NCBI GenBank assembly: GCA_002179805.1
Contig: NAVB01000780.1
Coordinates: forward strand, 1 to 17,099
Direction: 5' to 3'
Origin: Acanthamoeba lenticulata
Taxonomy: Eukaryota; Discosea; Longamoebia; Acanthamoebidae
Length of the DNA: 17,099 nt
The notes beneath the pieces are model-generated. The model was not told where the DNA came from. It did not search any database and saw only the letters and a list, made by a program, of their open reading frames with translations. Position 1 is the stretch's first letter; the number at the start of each line of letters is the position of its first letter. The position numbers were made by a program, and so were the translations under genes. Below, piece by piece: positions 1 to 11,900 of this stretch.

Positions 1-2350
1 CGGCCTCGCCGGCCAAGTCGAGCAGTGGCTCGTTCAGGACAGTCACGGCGACTGCGGCCTTGGCGTCCGCCAATTCTTCGACGGCGGGCTCTACATCGCC
101 CGCAGCCACGGGCTCAGGCTCCTTCCGCCGCTGGGGCGGGAACAACGTCTCGTCTTCAACAGCTTCGTCGTCGACCGCTTCCTCGCCGGCATCGCCCAAG
201 CCTGCTGCCTCCTCGCCGGGCGTCTCACAGCCGTCGGCGACCACGACCGCAGCGGCCACCGGAGCTGCCTCGACGAGCGCCAGGAAGTGGGGCGGCGCGG
301 CCTCGTCGTCTGCGTCGACAACGTCAACAACGGCTTCGCGCAACTTTGCCTCCAACACGTTGCCGAGAAACTTCACCCTGTCCAGTGCCGCGGCCGCTTC
401 GTCTAACGCGTCGACTTCTTCGACCGCCACAGCTGCCCCAGCGTCGACTCCCTCCTCGTCCACGTCGAGCACGCCATCGTGGAGGCGCAACACGGAGAGC
501 TCGTCTACAGCCTCACCTTCTGCGGCCTCGTCCGCCTCATTGTCGTCCACCTCGAGCGGCAATGCTTCGGTGTCAACCACAGCTGCGGCCCCGTCTGCCC
601 CTGCGGTAACGGTCTCCTCGCCGTCAGTGGCGACGCCTTCGTCGATATCCAAGCCCACACCTGCATCGACGTCGGTCTCTCAACCTACAACCTCGTCTTC
701 CTCCTCCTCCAGCCTGTCACCGTCGTCGACCACATCGCTCTCCTCGGCGGGCAGCGGCAGCATGACTCGCGCAAACTCGTCTCCGACGATCTCGGTCTCC
801 TCCTCCACCGACTCCACTCCTTCCTCAACCTCGGCCTCAGCTCCGTCGTCACCGTCCGTCTCCTCGCCGTCCGCCTCTCCCACCGCCGCTGGCACCGCGT
901 CCAAGTCGCCGCAGGCCACGCTGGCCTCCTACGGCGACCGCCTCAAGAACCTGCGGGGCCGCAACGGCTCGGCCGGGACCCTGCCCTCGGCCTCGGCCTC
1001 AGCTTCGCCCGCCTCGGCGGCCCCCGTCGTGGCCTCGAGCCAAGCGGCTGCCAAGCCGACGGCGGCGCCTGCGGCCTCCTTGTCTGACGAGCAGCTGCGG
1101 CGCGAGGGCGAGGAGCTGATGCGCAAGCTCGAGACCGCCCGCCGCGAGAGGGACAACGCCAAGCGTGAGACGGCGGCCATCCTCGAGCGCAAGGAGGCCG
1201 CCCGCAAGAAGATGGAGGCCGTCCACGGGAAGCGAGGCGGCCCCGGCGCGGGCGAGAAACCGGCGGCCGCCGCCGGGCCTGCCCGCGGTCCCTGCGCCTC
1301 GTCCCGCGCCCAGTCGCGCCAGAGCGTGCGCAAGAGCTCCTACGCAAGGACGCAGGCCAACACGGCCATCCTCCAGCGCCTGACGCAGGTCCTGGCCACG
1401 ATGGAGACGCTCGAGACTGCCATCTCCACGGCCGAAGACGCGCAGGCCAGGGCCGAGAACGAGCTGATCGAGTACGCCCAGGAGCAGAAGAAGCGCGAGG
1501 AGGCGGTGCACGAGCTGCTGCGCGAGTTGGCCGGCGTCCAGGCCAAGTTGATGGAGTTCAAGCAGCGCTACGCGTCCAACCCAAAGGCATCGAATTTTGC
1601 CAACCAGATCTCACAGCTCATCGTGGCCAGCGTGAGCGCCGTGTCGCTATCCCTCACCACCCAGCCCGCGGCCAGCGCTGCCCCGCCTCCTCCCGTACGG
1701 TCCTCATTCTCTTCCAATTCTATGTTTATTGTTTTCTTTTCTTTCTCACTTGTGCGTCTCCAAAGCCAACGATGCCAAGCCGATCGGGTTCGTTCTCGGG
1801 TACGGCCACCCACTTGCACTCTCTTTCGTTTTCTGACAGAACCGTTTTCGTTTTTCGTTTTCATTTTTTGTCCATTTAGCTCCGGCAGCACCGGTCGCCC
1901 CGCCATCGGCTCCGATGGCGCCCGCCCCGCCCAGTTCGCTGGCCTCCTCCTCTTCCGGGTACGTATGGAACCATCGATCTGCCATGTGCCATCCTCACAA
2001 TCCTCAATGCTGGTGGCGACAGAATTGCCGAGGGCACGACCTCTCTTCTGGCACAGATCAAGGCGGGTAAGCAGCTCAACAAGATCGATATCGAAGCGCT
2101 CCGAAAGGTTGATACAAGCTTCTTCTTCTTTATTCATTGATGTTGTTACTGGCCTGGACGCTAACCCCGCCACGGCACCCCACAGAGGCGAAAGCGCCAG
2201 TCGAGCATGTCGCTGTCAGTCATTGCACAGACCCTCCGCGCTGCGATCGACCTCAAGTTTGATGAAGACGACGAGGAAGACGACGATGCGCCAGAGAGCG
2301 ACGATGGAGGCTGGGACGATGATGTCTGGGACGAGGACGACCTCACGTAA
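1..2350 (+). CDS. Probable WH2/VCA-type actin nucleation-promoting factor (5' partial)
   Basis: The reading frame is already open at base 3, so the N-terminus lies outside the window. About 330 Ser/Thr/Ala-rich, probably disordered residues come first, with scattered Arg-Trp-Gly motifs (122-143, 282-296, 480-491). Charged heptad-like segments follow at about 1078-1240 and 1350-1590, predicted coiled coils. A Pro/Ala stretch at about 1880-1950 comes next. The exon 2023-2107 encodes a WH2-like motif, LLAQIKAGKQLNKID (2045-2089). The last exon, 2186-2350, encodes an amphipathic segment LSVIAQTLRAAI and then an acidic tail with Trp codons at 2312 and 2327, stop TAA 2348-2350. WH2 plus central helix plus Trp-containing acid tail is the V-C-A module that delivers actin to Arp2/3. 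Coiled coil before Pro-rich and VCA recalls JMY/WHAMM or WASH-like factors. Introns 1959-2022 and 2108-2185 are phase-consistent; splicing between 1632 and 1879 is uncertain. The role is inferred from architecture. Confidence 0.6.
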
Positions 2351-2421
2351 AATAGTCGACACACAGAGAAGAGAAAAACAATTCTTTTTCCAATTTTTTG
2401 AATTTAAAACAAACAAAAAGG

Positions 2422-4139
<1,718 letters not shown>

Positions 4140-4295
4140 AGGGCATGACCAAACATAAAGCAACCGTTGAAAGCTTCCCGCCTTTCCGCCAGAGATCCGA
4201 GAAACCAATTATTGGCATTTTACAATTTTTTAAAATATTCTTTGGAGCGTAATGCATAAGTGAATCGCAGGAGTGCACGGCCTCCTCACGAAAAG

Positions 4296-6442
4296 ATGCA
4301 CAGATCAGATGAAGGTACAACGGGCAGAGGCAGCCAAGGCGCTTCAACAAGCCAAGCGCCGCAATCTCTGTTTAAATCGCTCTTTGGCTCCTTCTTCTCG
4401 TCCTCTTCTACCTCGCCACCCAGCATAAGCACCGAACCCATGGAAAGAGCGAAGTCGTCGCCTGCGCTCATGCCCATTCTGCCCTCTGCTGGGCAGCGTT
4501 CGGCATTTGATGTGTGGGATGAGCAGCCCTCACCATCATCTTCTTCACCTTCTTCACCACCCTTTCCCTCTCTGTCCTTCTCCCCGCCTCCACGACTACC
4601 GCAGTCAGCACTATCGGCACACAGAACCACAGAACATCAACAAAATCAAAGCGATGATGATGAAGAAGAGGAGGCAGAAGCCACGGAGAACAATCCCGTG
4701 CCGCGCGCCTCGCACCAACATGAAGTACATGGCAGGCGCAGAGCGCTCTCCAGATCGCTGGACGACAAACATGCTAGCCCCTTGGCCATGCGCACGCTGA
4801 AGACGGTTTCTTCTACGTCAACTGCAACTGCAACTACTTCCACAAGCTCCACCGCGGCTAAGCGCTATTACTCCATGCGACAGCGGGAGGCCGACCTTGC
4901 CAGCCTGGGGTCGGATGAAGAGGACGAGATCGAGCGCCTCTACACGATCGACGGCGAGGTCCCATGGAAGACCGTGTCTTCTTCTACAAGCCCGGTCATT
5001 TCACCACACTCGTACGTGCAACAATGTCCTACCCTGTTCTTCTGAGCACGACTCACGGTTCACCAATCTGCTCTTCCACTCCAGCTCGCTCTCGTCTCTT
5101 GATTCGGTGCCTCAACTGAGCGACCGATGGCAGCACTTCCTGCACGCCCTCCAGCGCTCCGACCCCCGCTCGCAAGAATATGTACAACCCCCTGCCTTCT
5201 CGTCCATTACATGACCAGTTCGGACTCCTTCATGGCGCTTCTGTCGTTGATGCTGACCTCCGGCTGGGGAACAGATCAAGCGTGAGGTGCGGGCGGGCAT
5301 CCCACGCGAGATCCGCGGGCTCTACTGGCTGACGGTGACGGGTGCCAAGGGCTGCCTGGAGAAGAACCCGGATCTTTACGGCACGCTCATCCAAATGCCG
5401 TCGACCTACGAGGACAAGATTCAGAAAGACGTCTACCGCACCATGCCCCATCTTCTCTTCTTCCGCAAGAAGGATGGCGCTGGGTACCTCCCTCCCCTTC
5501 GTCTCTTCCTCTTCCTCTTCATGGAGCAATCTAAGGTGGGGTCAAAGCCAGCGTGCACTGTTCAACGTGCTCAAGGCTTACAGCGTGCTGGACAAGGAGC
5601 TGGGCTACTGCCAGTCCATGTCCTTCATCGTTGCCATCCTCCTCCTCTACATGCCCGAACAGGTACGTTACCGCGATGGCGCTTCAGCCGACCAGGACGA
5701 TGCCGACACGGAGATGATGGTAACACACACATAAAAAACAGGACGCGTTCTGGGTGCTGTGCCAGCTGACCAAGGCCTACCACATCCGTGGCTTCTTCCA
5801 GAAGGGCTTGCCCCTCCTCCGACTCTCCCTCTACCAGCTGGGTGCGCCGCCACTGCCGCCGCCCTCGTCTCGCTGCCCTGATGGCGAGTGAATGTTGATT
5901 GGCTCACTCGGTCCACCTCACCTGTTTGGGACCGCGCCATCCCAGAGCGATTGATGGAGCAGGAGCTTCCGCAGTTGTACCGCCACTTCAAGGACGAGGG
6001 CGTGCACCCGGTGCTCTACGCGTCCGAGTGGTTCTCCACGCTCTTTGCCTACAACTTCCCCCTTGAGATAGGTCCGTGTGCCTCTGGTTTTTTACAACGT
6101 CTCTGTGTCGTGCGCTCACGCGTACGTGCGTGTGTGCGTGCGGGACCACGACGCGCAGTGGTGCGGCTGTGGGACGTGTTCCTGGCCGAGGGCAACGAGT
6201 ACCTGTTCAAGATCGCGCTCGCAGTGCTCAAGTTGTCGCAGGACGAGCTGCTGCCGCTGCCCTTTGAGCACGCCATCACGCGGCTCAAGGCGCGGCAGGA
6301 CGACCTGCTGGCCGTGACGCCCGAGTTCCTCCTGCGGCTGACCGACGCCTACTCGCGTGCCGTCGACCAGGCCACCCTCGACGCCCTCGCCCTTCGCTAC
6401 CACTCGCCCAAGAAGAGCATCTTCCGCCTCGAGACCGTTTAA
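4296..6442 (+). CDS. TBC-domain Rab GTPase-activating protein
   Basis: TBC proteins speed GTP hydrolysis by Rab GTPases using an Arg and a Gln finger. Seven exons splice in phase: 4296-5011, 5085-5181, 5275-5483, 5536-5662, 5742-5841, 5946-6071 and 6159-6442, giving 552 aa. Residues 1-270 are low complexity, rich in Ser and Pro with acidic runs (DDDEEEEAEA), so probably a disordered regulatory arm. The TBC domain runs from about 272 to 500. It shows RAGIPREIRGLYW at the start, the Arg finger IQKDVYRT (R~326) and the Gln finger ELGYCQSM (Q~367, consensus YCQGM). Later come LPQLYRHF, the substrate-face SEWFSTLFAYNFP and VVRLWDVFLAEG. The start is the first in-frame ATG of the long first exon. 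AATAAA lies 24 nt after the stop codon. The overall sequence recalls EVI5/TBC1D10-type RabGAPs, but the Rab substrate cannot be read from sequence. Confidence 0.9.
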
Positions 6443-6771
6443 AAGTTTGAAAAATGCAAACGCAAAATAAATAAAATAATAAAAAATAAGAAGTTATGTA
6501 AAGAATGTATGCGTGTTATTCAATGGCATTTTATGGTGGTTGGGCCGAATGTCCTTGGCGAGGAGCAGGGACTACCTGGCGGGGATTCTACGGCCAGCCA
6601 AGTTACCAGCGTGCTTCCGTGTGCAAATCCGCTTCTTCCCCGTTGTTCCAACACCTCATCCCATCTCACCACTGGTGTCCACCGTGTTCCCCCTTGACCA
6701 CCACACACCAACAGTAAAACACAGTTTATCTAGCCACTAGACACACAAGAATAGAACAACAGCATATCACC
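6443..6771. other. Intergenic spacer between TBC and DapF genes
   Basis: This is a 329-bp gap. The first ~60 bp is the A/T-rich 3' end of the TBC gene. The remainder has mixed composition, with a C-rich pyrimidine stretch at about 6640-6700 and an A-rich leader just before the DapF ATG at 6772. It presumably holds the DapF promoter and 5' UTR. Short open frames here have no recognisable protein features, and no TATA box or RNA gene was seen. Confidence 0.6.
6466..6475 (+). promoter_or_regulatory. Overlapping AATAAA polyadenylation signals of the TBC gene
   Basis: AATAAA occurs at 6466-6471 and again at 6470-6475, about 24 nt after the TBC stop codon, inside an A/T-only stretch that continues to about 6490. 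Position and sequence fit a canonical poly(A) signal; its use is inferred. Confidence 0.6.
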
Positions 6772-8083
6772 ATGTCGAAGCAGAAGCCTGAAGCAGTGGA
6801 CGTGCCCATCGTCAAGATGCACGGCCTGGGAAACGACTTCATCATGGTGGACGAGCCGCTCCGGCACGCCACCTCTCACGGCCTGTGGCCAGCTACCAGC
6901 TCGTCTTCATCATCATCATCGCCCACGGCCTTGTCGCCCTTGCTCGCGGCGCTGGCCGCCACAACCCACAAATTCCCGTCCTACGTGCCGCCCGAATCAC
7001 GGGCGCGTTCGGTGTGGGCCGGCGGCGTGGGCCACGTCGCCAGCACGCTGTGCGGGAGAAGCTTTGGCGTAGGGGCCGACGGGCTGACGCTCCTCCTTCC
7101 GCCCTTTTCCGCCGAGGCCGCCTCCCTGCCCGGCCGGCCTGCTCACCACTTCCGGTTCGAGCTGTACAACCCAGACGGGTCCGCGGCGCCCATGTGTGGA
7201 AACGCGCTGCGATGTGCGGTGAAGCTGGCCTGGGAGCGTCGAGGCCAGTTGCTGCCCGAGTCGTTGTGGGCGCCTCCGAACCAGAAGCAGGAGAAGAAGG
7301 ACGACGGACCCATCTTGTACATCGAAACGCCTGCTGGTATCCTCCCGCCAAGAGCTCCCAAGAACGCACTTTACTTTGGCTGACAACACCATCCAAGGCA
7401 CCATGGTGGCGCATCTGACCGTGGCCGATGGAGGCGCGCACGTGACGGCCATCAGTATCAACCTTGGCCGCCCCAAGTTCGCGCGCAGCGCCGTCCCCTG
7501 CGTGCTCCCGTCGGGCAACAACAGCAGTGGCAACGAAGAAGACTTGCCCGTCTTGCTGCAGGATTATGCGGACGCCGATGGGCGCGTGTACCAGTTCTCG
7601 TCGCTGGTTGTTGGCGTACCGCACACGGTGGTGTTTGTGGAGGAAGGGGCCAAGGTGCCGCTCAACACGCTCGGGCCGGCGCTCGAGCGCGATCGCTCCA
7701 TCTTCCCACAGGGCACCAACGTCGGGTTCGCCCAGATCCTGCAAGACGAGGACAACACCTTCAACTACTGGGCGTGGGAACGAGGCGTCGGGGAGACGCT
7801 GGCCTGCGGCACCGGAGCGTCTGCGGCGGCGGTGATCGCCGGCGTGCTGGGGCGGGTAGACCCGGCCAAGCCCATCCACGCACACCTGGTCGGCGGCGAC
7901 CTCTCGGTGCGGGTCGACTTTGCCAACAAGGACGCAATCACAGATGACTCGGCAACGGACTCGGAAAGCGACAACGCAGACGTCAGCCGCAAACTGTGGG
8001 ACCGATGTCGGGCGGTGGAACGAGTTTGGATGGAAGGAACATCGGTTATCGTCTTTGATGGCGTCGCTCGAGTCTCCCTCTAA
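6772..8083 (+). CDS. dapF: Diaminopimelate epimerase
   Basis: DapF interconverts LL- and meso-diaminopimelate, the penultimate step of bacterial and plant-type lysine synthesis, using two catalytic cysteines and no cofactor. Exons 6772-7336 and 7398-8083 join in phase 1 to 416 aa. Key motifs are MHGLGNDF (residues 16-23), FGVGADG, the first Cys site YNPDGSAAPMCGN (C~142) and the second Cys site ACGTGASAAAV (C~325). The family ending WMEGTSVIVFDG is also present. Both cysteines are intact, so activity is likely. The protein is much longer than bacterial DapF (~275 aa). A Ser-rich insertion lies near residues 35-80, smaller ones in the middle, and an acidic one near 365-385. No organelle targeting peptide is obvious. 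The 61-nt intron and GC-rich codons match the neighbours, so this is a resident nuclear gene, not contamination. Its family is otherwise mostly bacterial and plastid-type; transfer is possible but untested. Confidence 0.93.
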
Positions 8084-8250
8084 ATGATAAAAATATTCGC
8101 CCGCGAGAGTGAAGAATCTAATGTCGGGGTTGGCCAGAGAGTAAGTAACCTTTAAAGGTTTCGGTGTGGCCAATCAGCGGAAGCAAGCAATGGCAGAAAA
8201 TACCCCTTGTCTTGACGACTTTGTCACTGGCGATATCGTGTCCGAGGAGT

Positions 8251-8260
8251 TTTTATACGT
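8251..8260 (+). promoter_or_regulatory. TATA-like element upstream of the secreted-protein gene
   Basis: TTTTATAC lies about 45 bp upstream of the ATG at 8301, in otherwise mixed sequence. Spacing would allow a short 5' UTR of roughly 15-20 nt. It is a motif match only; no transcript start is visible. Confidence 0.35.
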
Positions 8261-8300
8261 CCTGGCCTGCATACGACACTAACGCTAACAGCCTCGCCTC

Positions 8301-8844
8301 ATGAAGATCTGCCAACTGCTGGTCGTCCTGTCCCTCTGCGTGTGTGCCGTCGTGGCCCTTGCGCCAGGTGAGCGGATCAATTACGAGAACTACAACTCTG
8401 TTCCAGTCGAGCAGTCTGGTCTTGTGATGGACAAGATTGCCGTCAACGAGACCGACACCTCTCGGCCGAAAACGCCCCCGCGAGCCCCGTCATGCTACGC
8501 TATTCCCTACAGCTTCTGCGTGAACTGCCCCGGCTGCAGCAGCAGCTGTACCTTCACGGGTATGTTCGTCCCAGAGATGTCGCCAAGGAGAAAACAGGCC
8601 CGCAACTTACATTTCGTGGTTCACGTGCAGCACCGTACGCCACGTGCGTTCGGGACTGCGTTGGTTACTACTGGTGGGCTCCCGGCTCCAAGGTCACTGT
8701 TTCTTACTACCCCTACGGTATGTTGTTTGGTTCCTGTTTGCACCCTCGTCCGCCTGACCCGGGAAACTGAAGATCTATCATTTTATCAATTCAGGCCAAT
8801 TCTCCAATGGCGGTTGCGTCTGCTCGGGCTACGTTTGTGCTTGA
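8301..8844 (+). CDS. Small secreted cysteine-rich protein, unknown family
   Basis: Three exons (8301-8559, 8631-8717, 8795-8844), both introns phase 1, give 131 aa ending at TGA 8842-8844. The N-terminus MKICQLLVVLSLCVCAVVALA is a clear signal peptide with a probable cleavage site after residue 21. An acidic, N-glycosylatable segment (NET at 49-51) and a Pro-rich stretch precede the mature core. That core holds ten Cys (65, 73, 76, 79, 83, 92, 96, 123, 125, 130), enough for five disulfides, plus aromatic stretches (GYYWWAPG, SYYPYG). The Cys core crosses all three exons and ends one residue before the stop, which supports the splice model. No transmembrane helix or GPI signal follows. No family was recognised; a wall, adhesion or antimicrobial role would be guesswork. 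The 3' end converges on the next gene, 83 bp away. Confidence 0.75.
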
Positions 8845-8927
8845 AGTCATCATGGAAAAAGATGAAGATTTTTATGGGCTTGGCCATTTGCACAAAGCGT
8901 GCGTTCTTGGGGCTGTAGTGTTACCGA

Positions 8928-11900
8928 TCAAGAATCAAGGGAGAAGCAGCGAAGGCAGTTGTCACGTGAGGCGCACAACAGCAGCTGCTGGTGTGCCGGG
9001 TGGAATGCAGGCAGAAGGAGAGGCGACGAAAAGACCTTCTTGCCTCTCGCGCTGATCGCCGCTTGGTGCTGCCACATCACGCGCAAGCCTTCTCCTTCCC
9101 GCTTCTCCGGAGCCAGGCCAAGCCCCACAAGCGTGATGTTGTTCTCGGCGGCGCAGAAGACCAGCTCGGCTCGTTGATCGTCGACGGTCGCGCCAGCAGG
9201 AAGCTCCAGAGGGAGCAGCGACGGGCTCGAGGTGATGGCCGACTCTGCCGGCAGCTTGAGCACCACCGTCGCCTCTTCTGCTTCATCTTCTTCTTCTTCT
9301 GCTTCTGCTTCACAGCTTTGACGACGCCGTCGGCGCACAACGTAGAGGTGACTGTCGTCGCAGCCCACAAAAACGAGGTCACGCCACAGGAGGGGCGACG
9401 AAAACACCGGCCCGCCCACGTCCACTCGCCACAGCTGCTCCCCCGTCGGCGTCACGGCCCTGATCGTCTTGTCGCAGCCGCCAAACACGACCTGCCGGAC
9501 GTAAAATCAAAACATTTAAAAACAATAAATAAAACAATATATTTATATACAATTTAATTAAATTGTGTCCTACGTACGATGCCGGTTCGCGGGTCCACGG
9601 CGGGCGATGAGAAAATGGGCCGGCCGGTGGTCAGCGCCCACGAGAGCCGCGGACCCTCGGCCTCGTTACGAGAGTCGGCCAGCGAGATGCCCAGGAGGCG
9701 CCCGCCGTGGCTGCCCACGTACAACATCCTGCGCCGGGCGTCGATGGCCGGCGAGGAGTAGATCGGCGAGGCGCAGTCCACCGAGGCCACGCACGCGCGT
9801 CGGGCGAGGTCGAGCCCGTAGAGGCGGCCGTCGTGCGACGGACACCAGACCAGACCCGAGGCCGGGTCGAGCGCCGGCGAGGCCTTGACCTGGTCCCCCG
9901 TCCGGAAAGTCCACACGATGGCGCCGTCGCGTGTCCGCAGGACGTAGACCACTCCATCGTAGCCTCCCACCACGAGCTCTGCTCTCATCATAAATTAATA
10001 TAATTGTGTAAAAAATGGTAATAAAGTACAAAATAAAAAAGAATAATAAATCAGATAGAATCGAACCTTCGCCGCTGAGGCTGGCGACGGCGCTGGACTC
10101 GATTCGCGTGCGCAGGTTGCGGCTCCACACAGTGTCACCCGTGGCGACGTCCACGGCGTCGAACCGGCCCGAGTGCGACCCAACGTAGGCCACCATCACC
10201 AGTGCCTCTGCGTCGGCATTCGCGTCGGCCGTCGGAGGGCCAAATACCACCAAGAGGGGCGTGGCGTCGATGCATTTGTCCAGCGAGCGGCTCCACCGGA
10301 GCGCCAGACGTGCCGGCGGCCGAGGCTCGAGCGGTGCTGCGACAGCGGCCGAGGCGGCGGCGGCCAGTCGAGCGGCGCCGGCCGGATGGTGGACGTGGAG
10401 ACGATTGGTCCGCCCGAGGGACCACAGCGGGAGGAGCCGGTGGTCGCCGGGCCCGCTGCCGGGCTCGAGGTCGTTGAGCGCGGCCGATGCGGGAGACTCC
10501 TCCTCGGACTGGACCTCTTTGTTCCATGCCCCCTTTCGGCGTTTTCTGGCAAAGTTGGTGGCATCACCGGGCGGCTCTTTTTTCGATGGCTCGTCTTCTC
10601 GGGGCCGCTTGCGCTCCTCGGCAAGCTGAGTGTCGCCCACGTCGTGGGCCAGCAAGGCGAGGACGGAAGCGGCCAGTTGCCGCACGGGCCGGTGCATCAG
10701 CTCGTCGTAGAGCCGCTGCTGCTGCGCCTCGCCACGCAGGACTGCAGCCGCACCCGACGCGCTGGTATGAGCTGGAGCTGGACCATCTTGGTTGGCAACA
10801 CACAACCCCAGTGGGATCACAACTTACCCTGCGCGTGGGGGACGTGCTCCAGAGCCTCGATAATGCGCTCGACGACCCGCACAGCATCGATCGAGGTGCC
10901 TCCGGCTGACAGGAAGTGCTCGGGGTCCGCGGGATGGTGCTCGGCCTCGGCTTTGATGTCGCCTTCGGCCGGGTGCTTGCCCTCATGGTCGTGGTCGTCT
11001 GGCTCGCCCTCGTAGGTGGTCTCGTCCCTCTTCTGCTCGAGAAAGGCGGACCAGGCCTCGTCAACGACCTCGCCGACGACGCGCTCCAGGTCCGCCGAGC
11101 CATCGCCCGTCATGCGCCTGGAAGGCCTTGGCCGACGGGCGAGAACGTCGCGGATGAGCGTGACCGGGTTGGCCTCTCGCGGCCCGTCTCTCAAGATCTC
11201 GTCGAGCAGCGCTCTGGCGTCAATCTGAGCACTGGCGTCAGTGCGTTTGCTGCATCAAGCTCGTGCCAAGAGGCCATGAATGCACCTTCCCGTTGGGCGT
11301 GATCGGCAGCCGCGGCAGCACGATGTGGAACTCGTGTGGGCGAGCCACGTCCTCCAGGTTCGCGTTCAGCAAAGCCGCCCACTCGCCCACAGTCCCAGCG
11401 TGGTTGGCCCAGAACTCGTCTGCGCCGCCGAGGTTAGCTTTTATATTTATATATATTTTAGAAATATATTTTTATGGATTTAAAACAATGATGGGGAGGG
11501 AAGGACCTTCATCCTCCAAGTCCACGTTCAACGCCACGAAGGCCAACAGCCGCGCGGGTCGCGATCCGTCGCCCTTGTCGTGGAGCACCCTGCCCACCAG
11601 GAACAAAGCCGAGTCAGTTGGTTGGCCCACAATGAAGCGGTCGTTAAACGCACTTGCATTGCGCCACAAGCGGCAGGCCGAGCAGCTCGGCCTCGATGGC
11701 CTCCAGCATCAGCCGCTTCCCATGGACCTTGACTTGATTGTCCTTCCGCCCCAGGAGCACGATGCGGCCGTCCTCCACATAGGCCAGGTCGCCGGTGTCG
11801 CGCAACCTGGCGAGATCGACGTTGTTGGTTGGTTGGCCACAGCCCAAACGCACAAGCCACACACAAGGGCTGCGCAGCTCTTACGCGCAGCCTTGGGTCT

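Noticed and set aside
479..1511. Long alternative-frame and antisense open frames over the Ser-rich region (for example 479-1087 + and 999-1511 -)
   Set aside because: They arise from the GC-rich, codon-repetitive Ser/Ala coding sequence; their proteins are skewed and show no domain.
8807..9557. Possible + strand genes at 8807-9055 and 8991-9557
   Set aside because: They lie over the 3' UTR of the secreted-protein gene and antisense to the last AASDH-like exon, with Arg-rich nonsense composition.
9666..10066. Continuation of the propeller frame straight through 10066 towards 9666
   Set aside because: It reads through an A/T-rich intron and then out of frame over the next exon; splicing 10067 to 9978 restores propeller repeats.
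10173..11015. Long + strand open frame opposite the AASDH-like gene
   Set aside because: It is antisense to exons that encode the carrier domain and propeller with clear motifs; its own translation has no family features.
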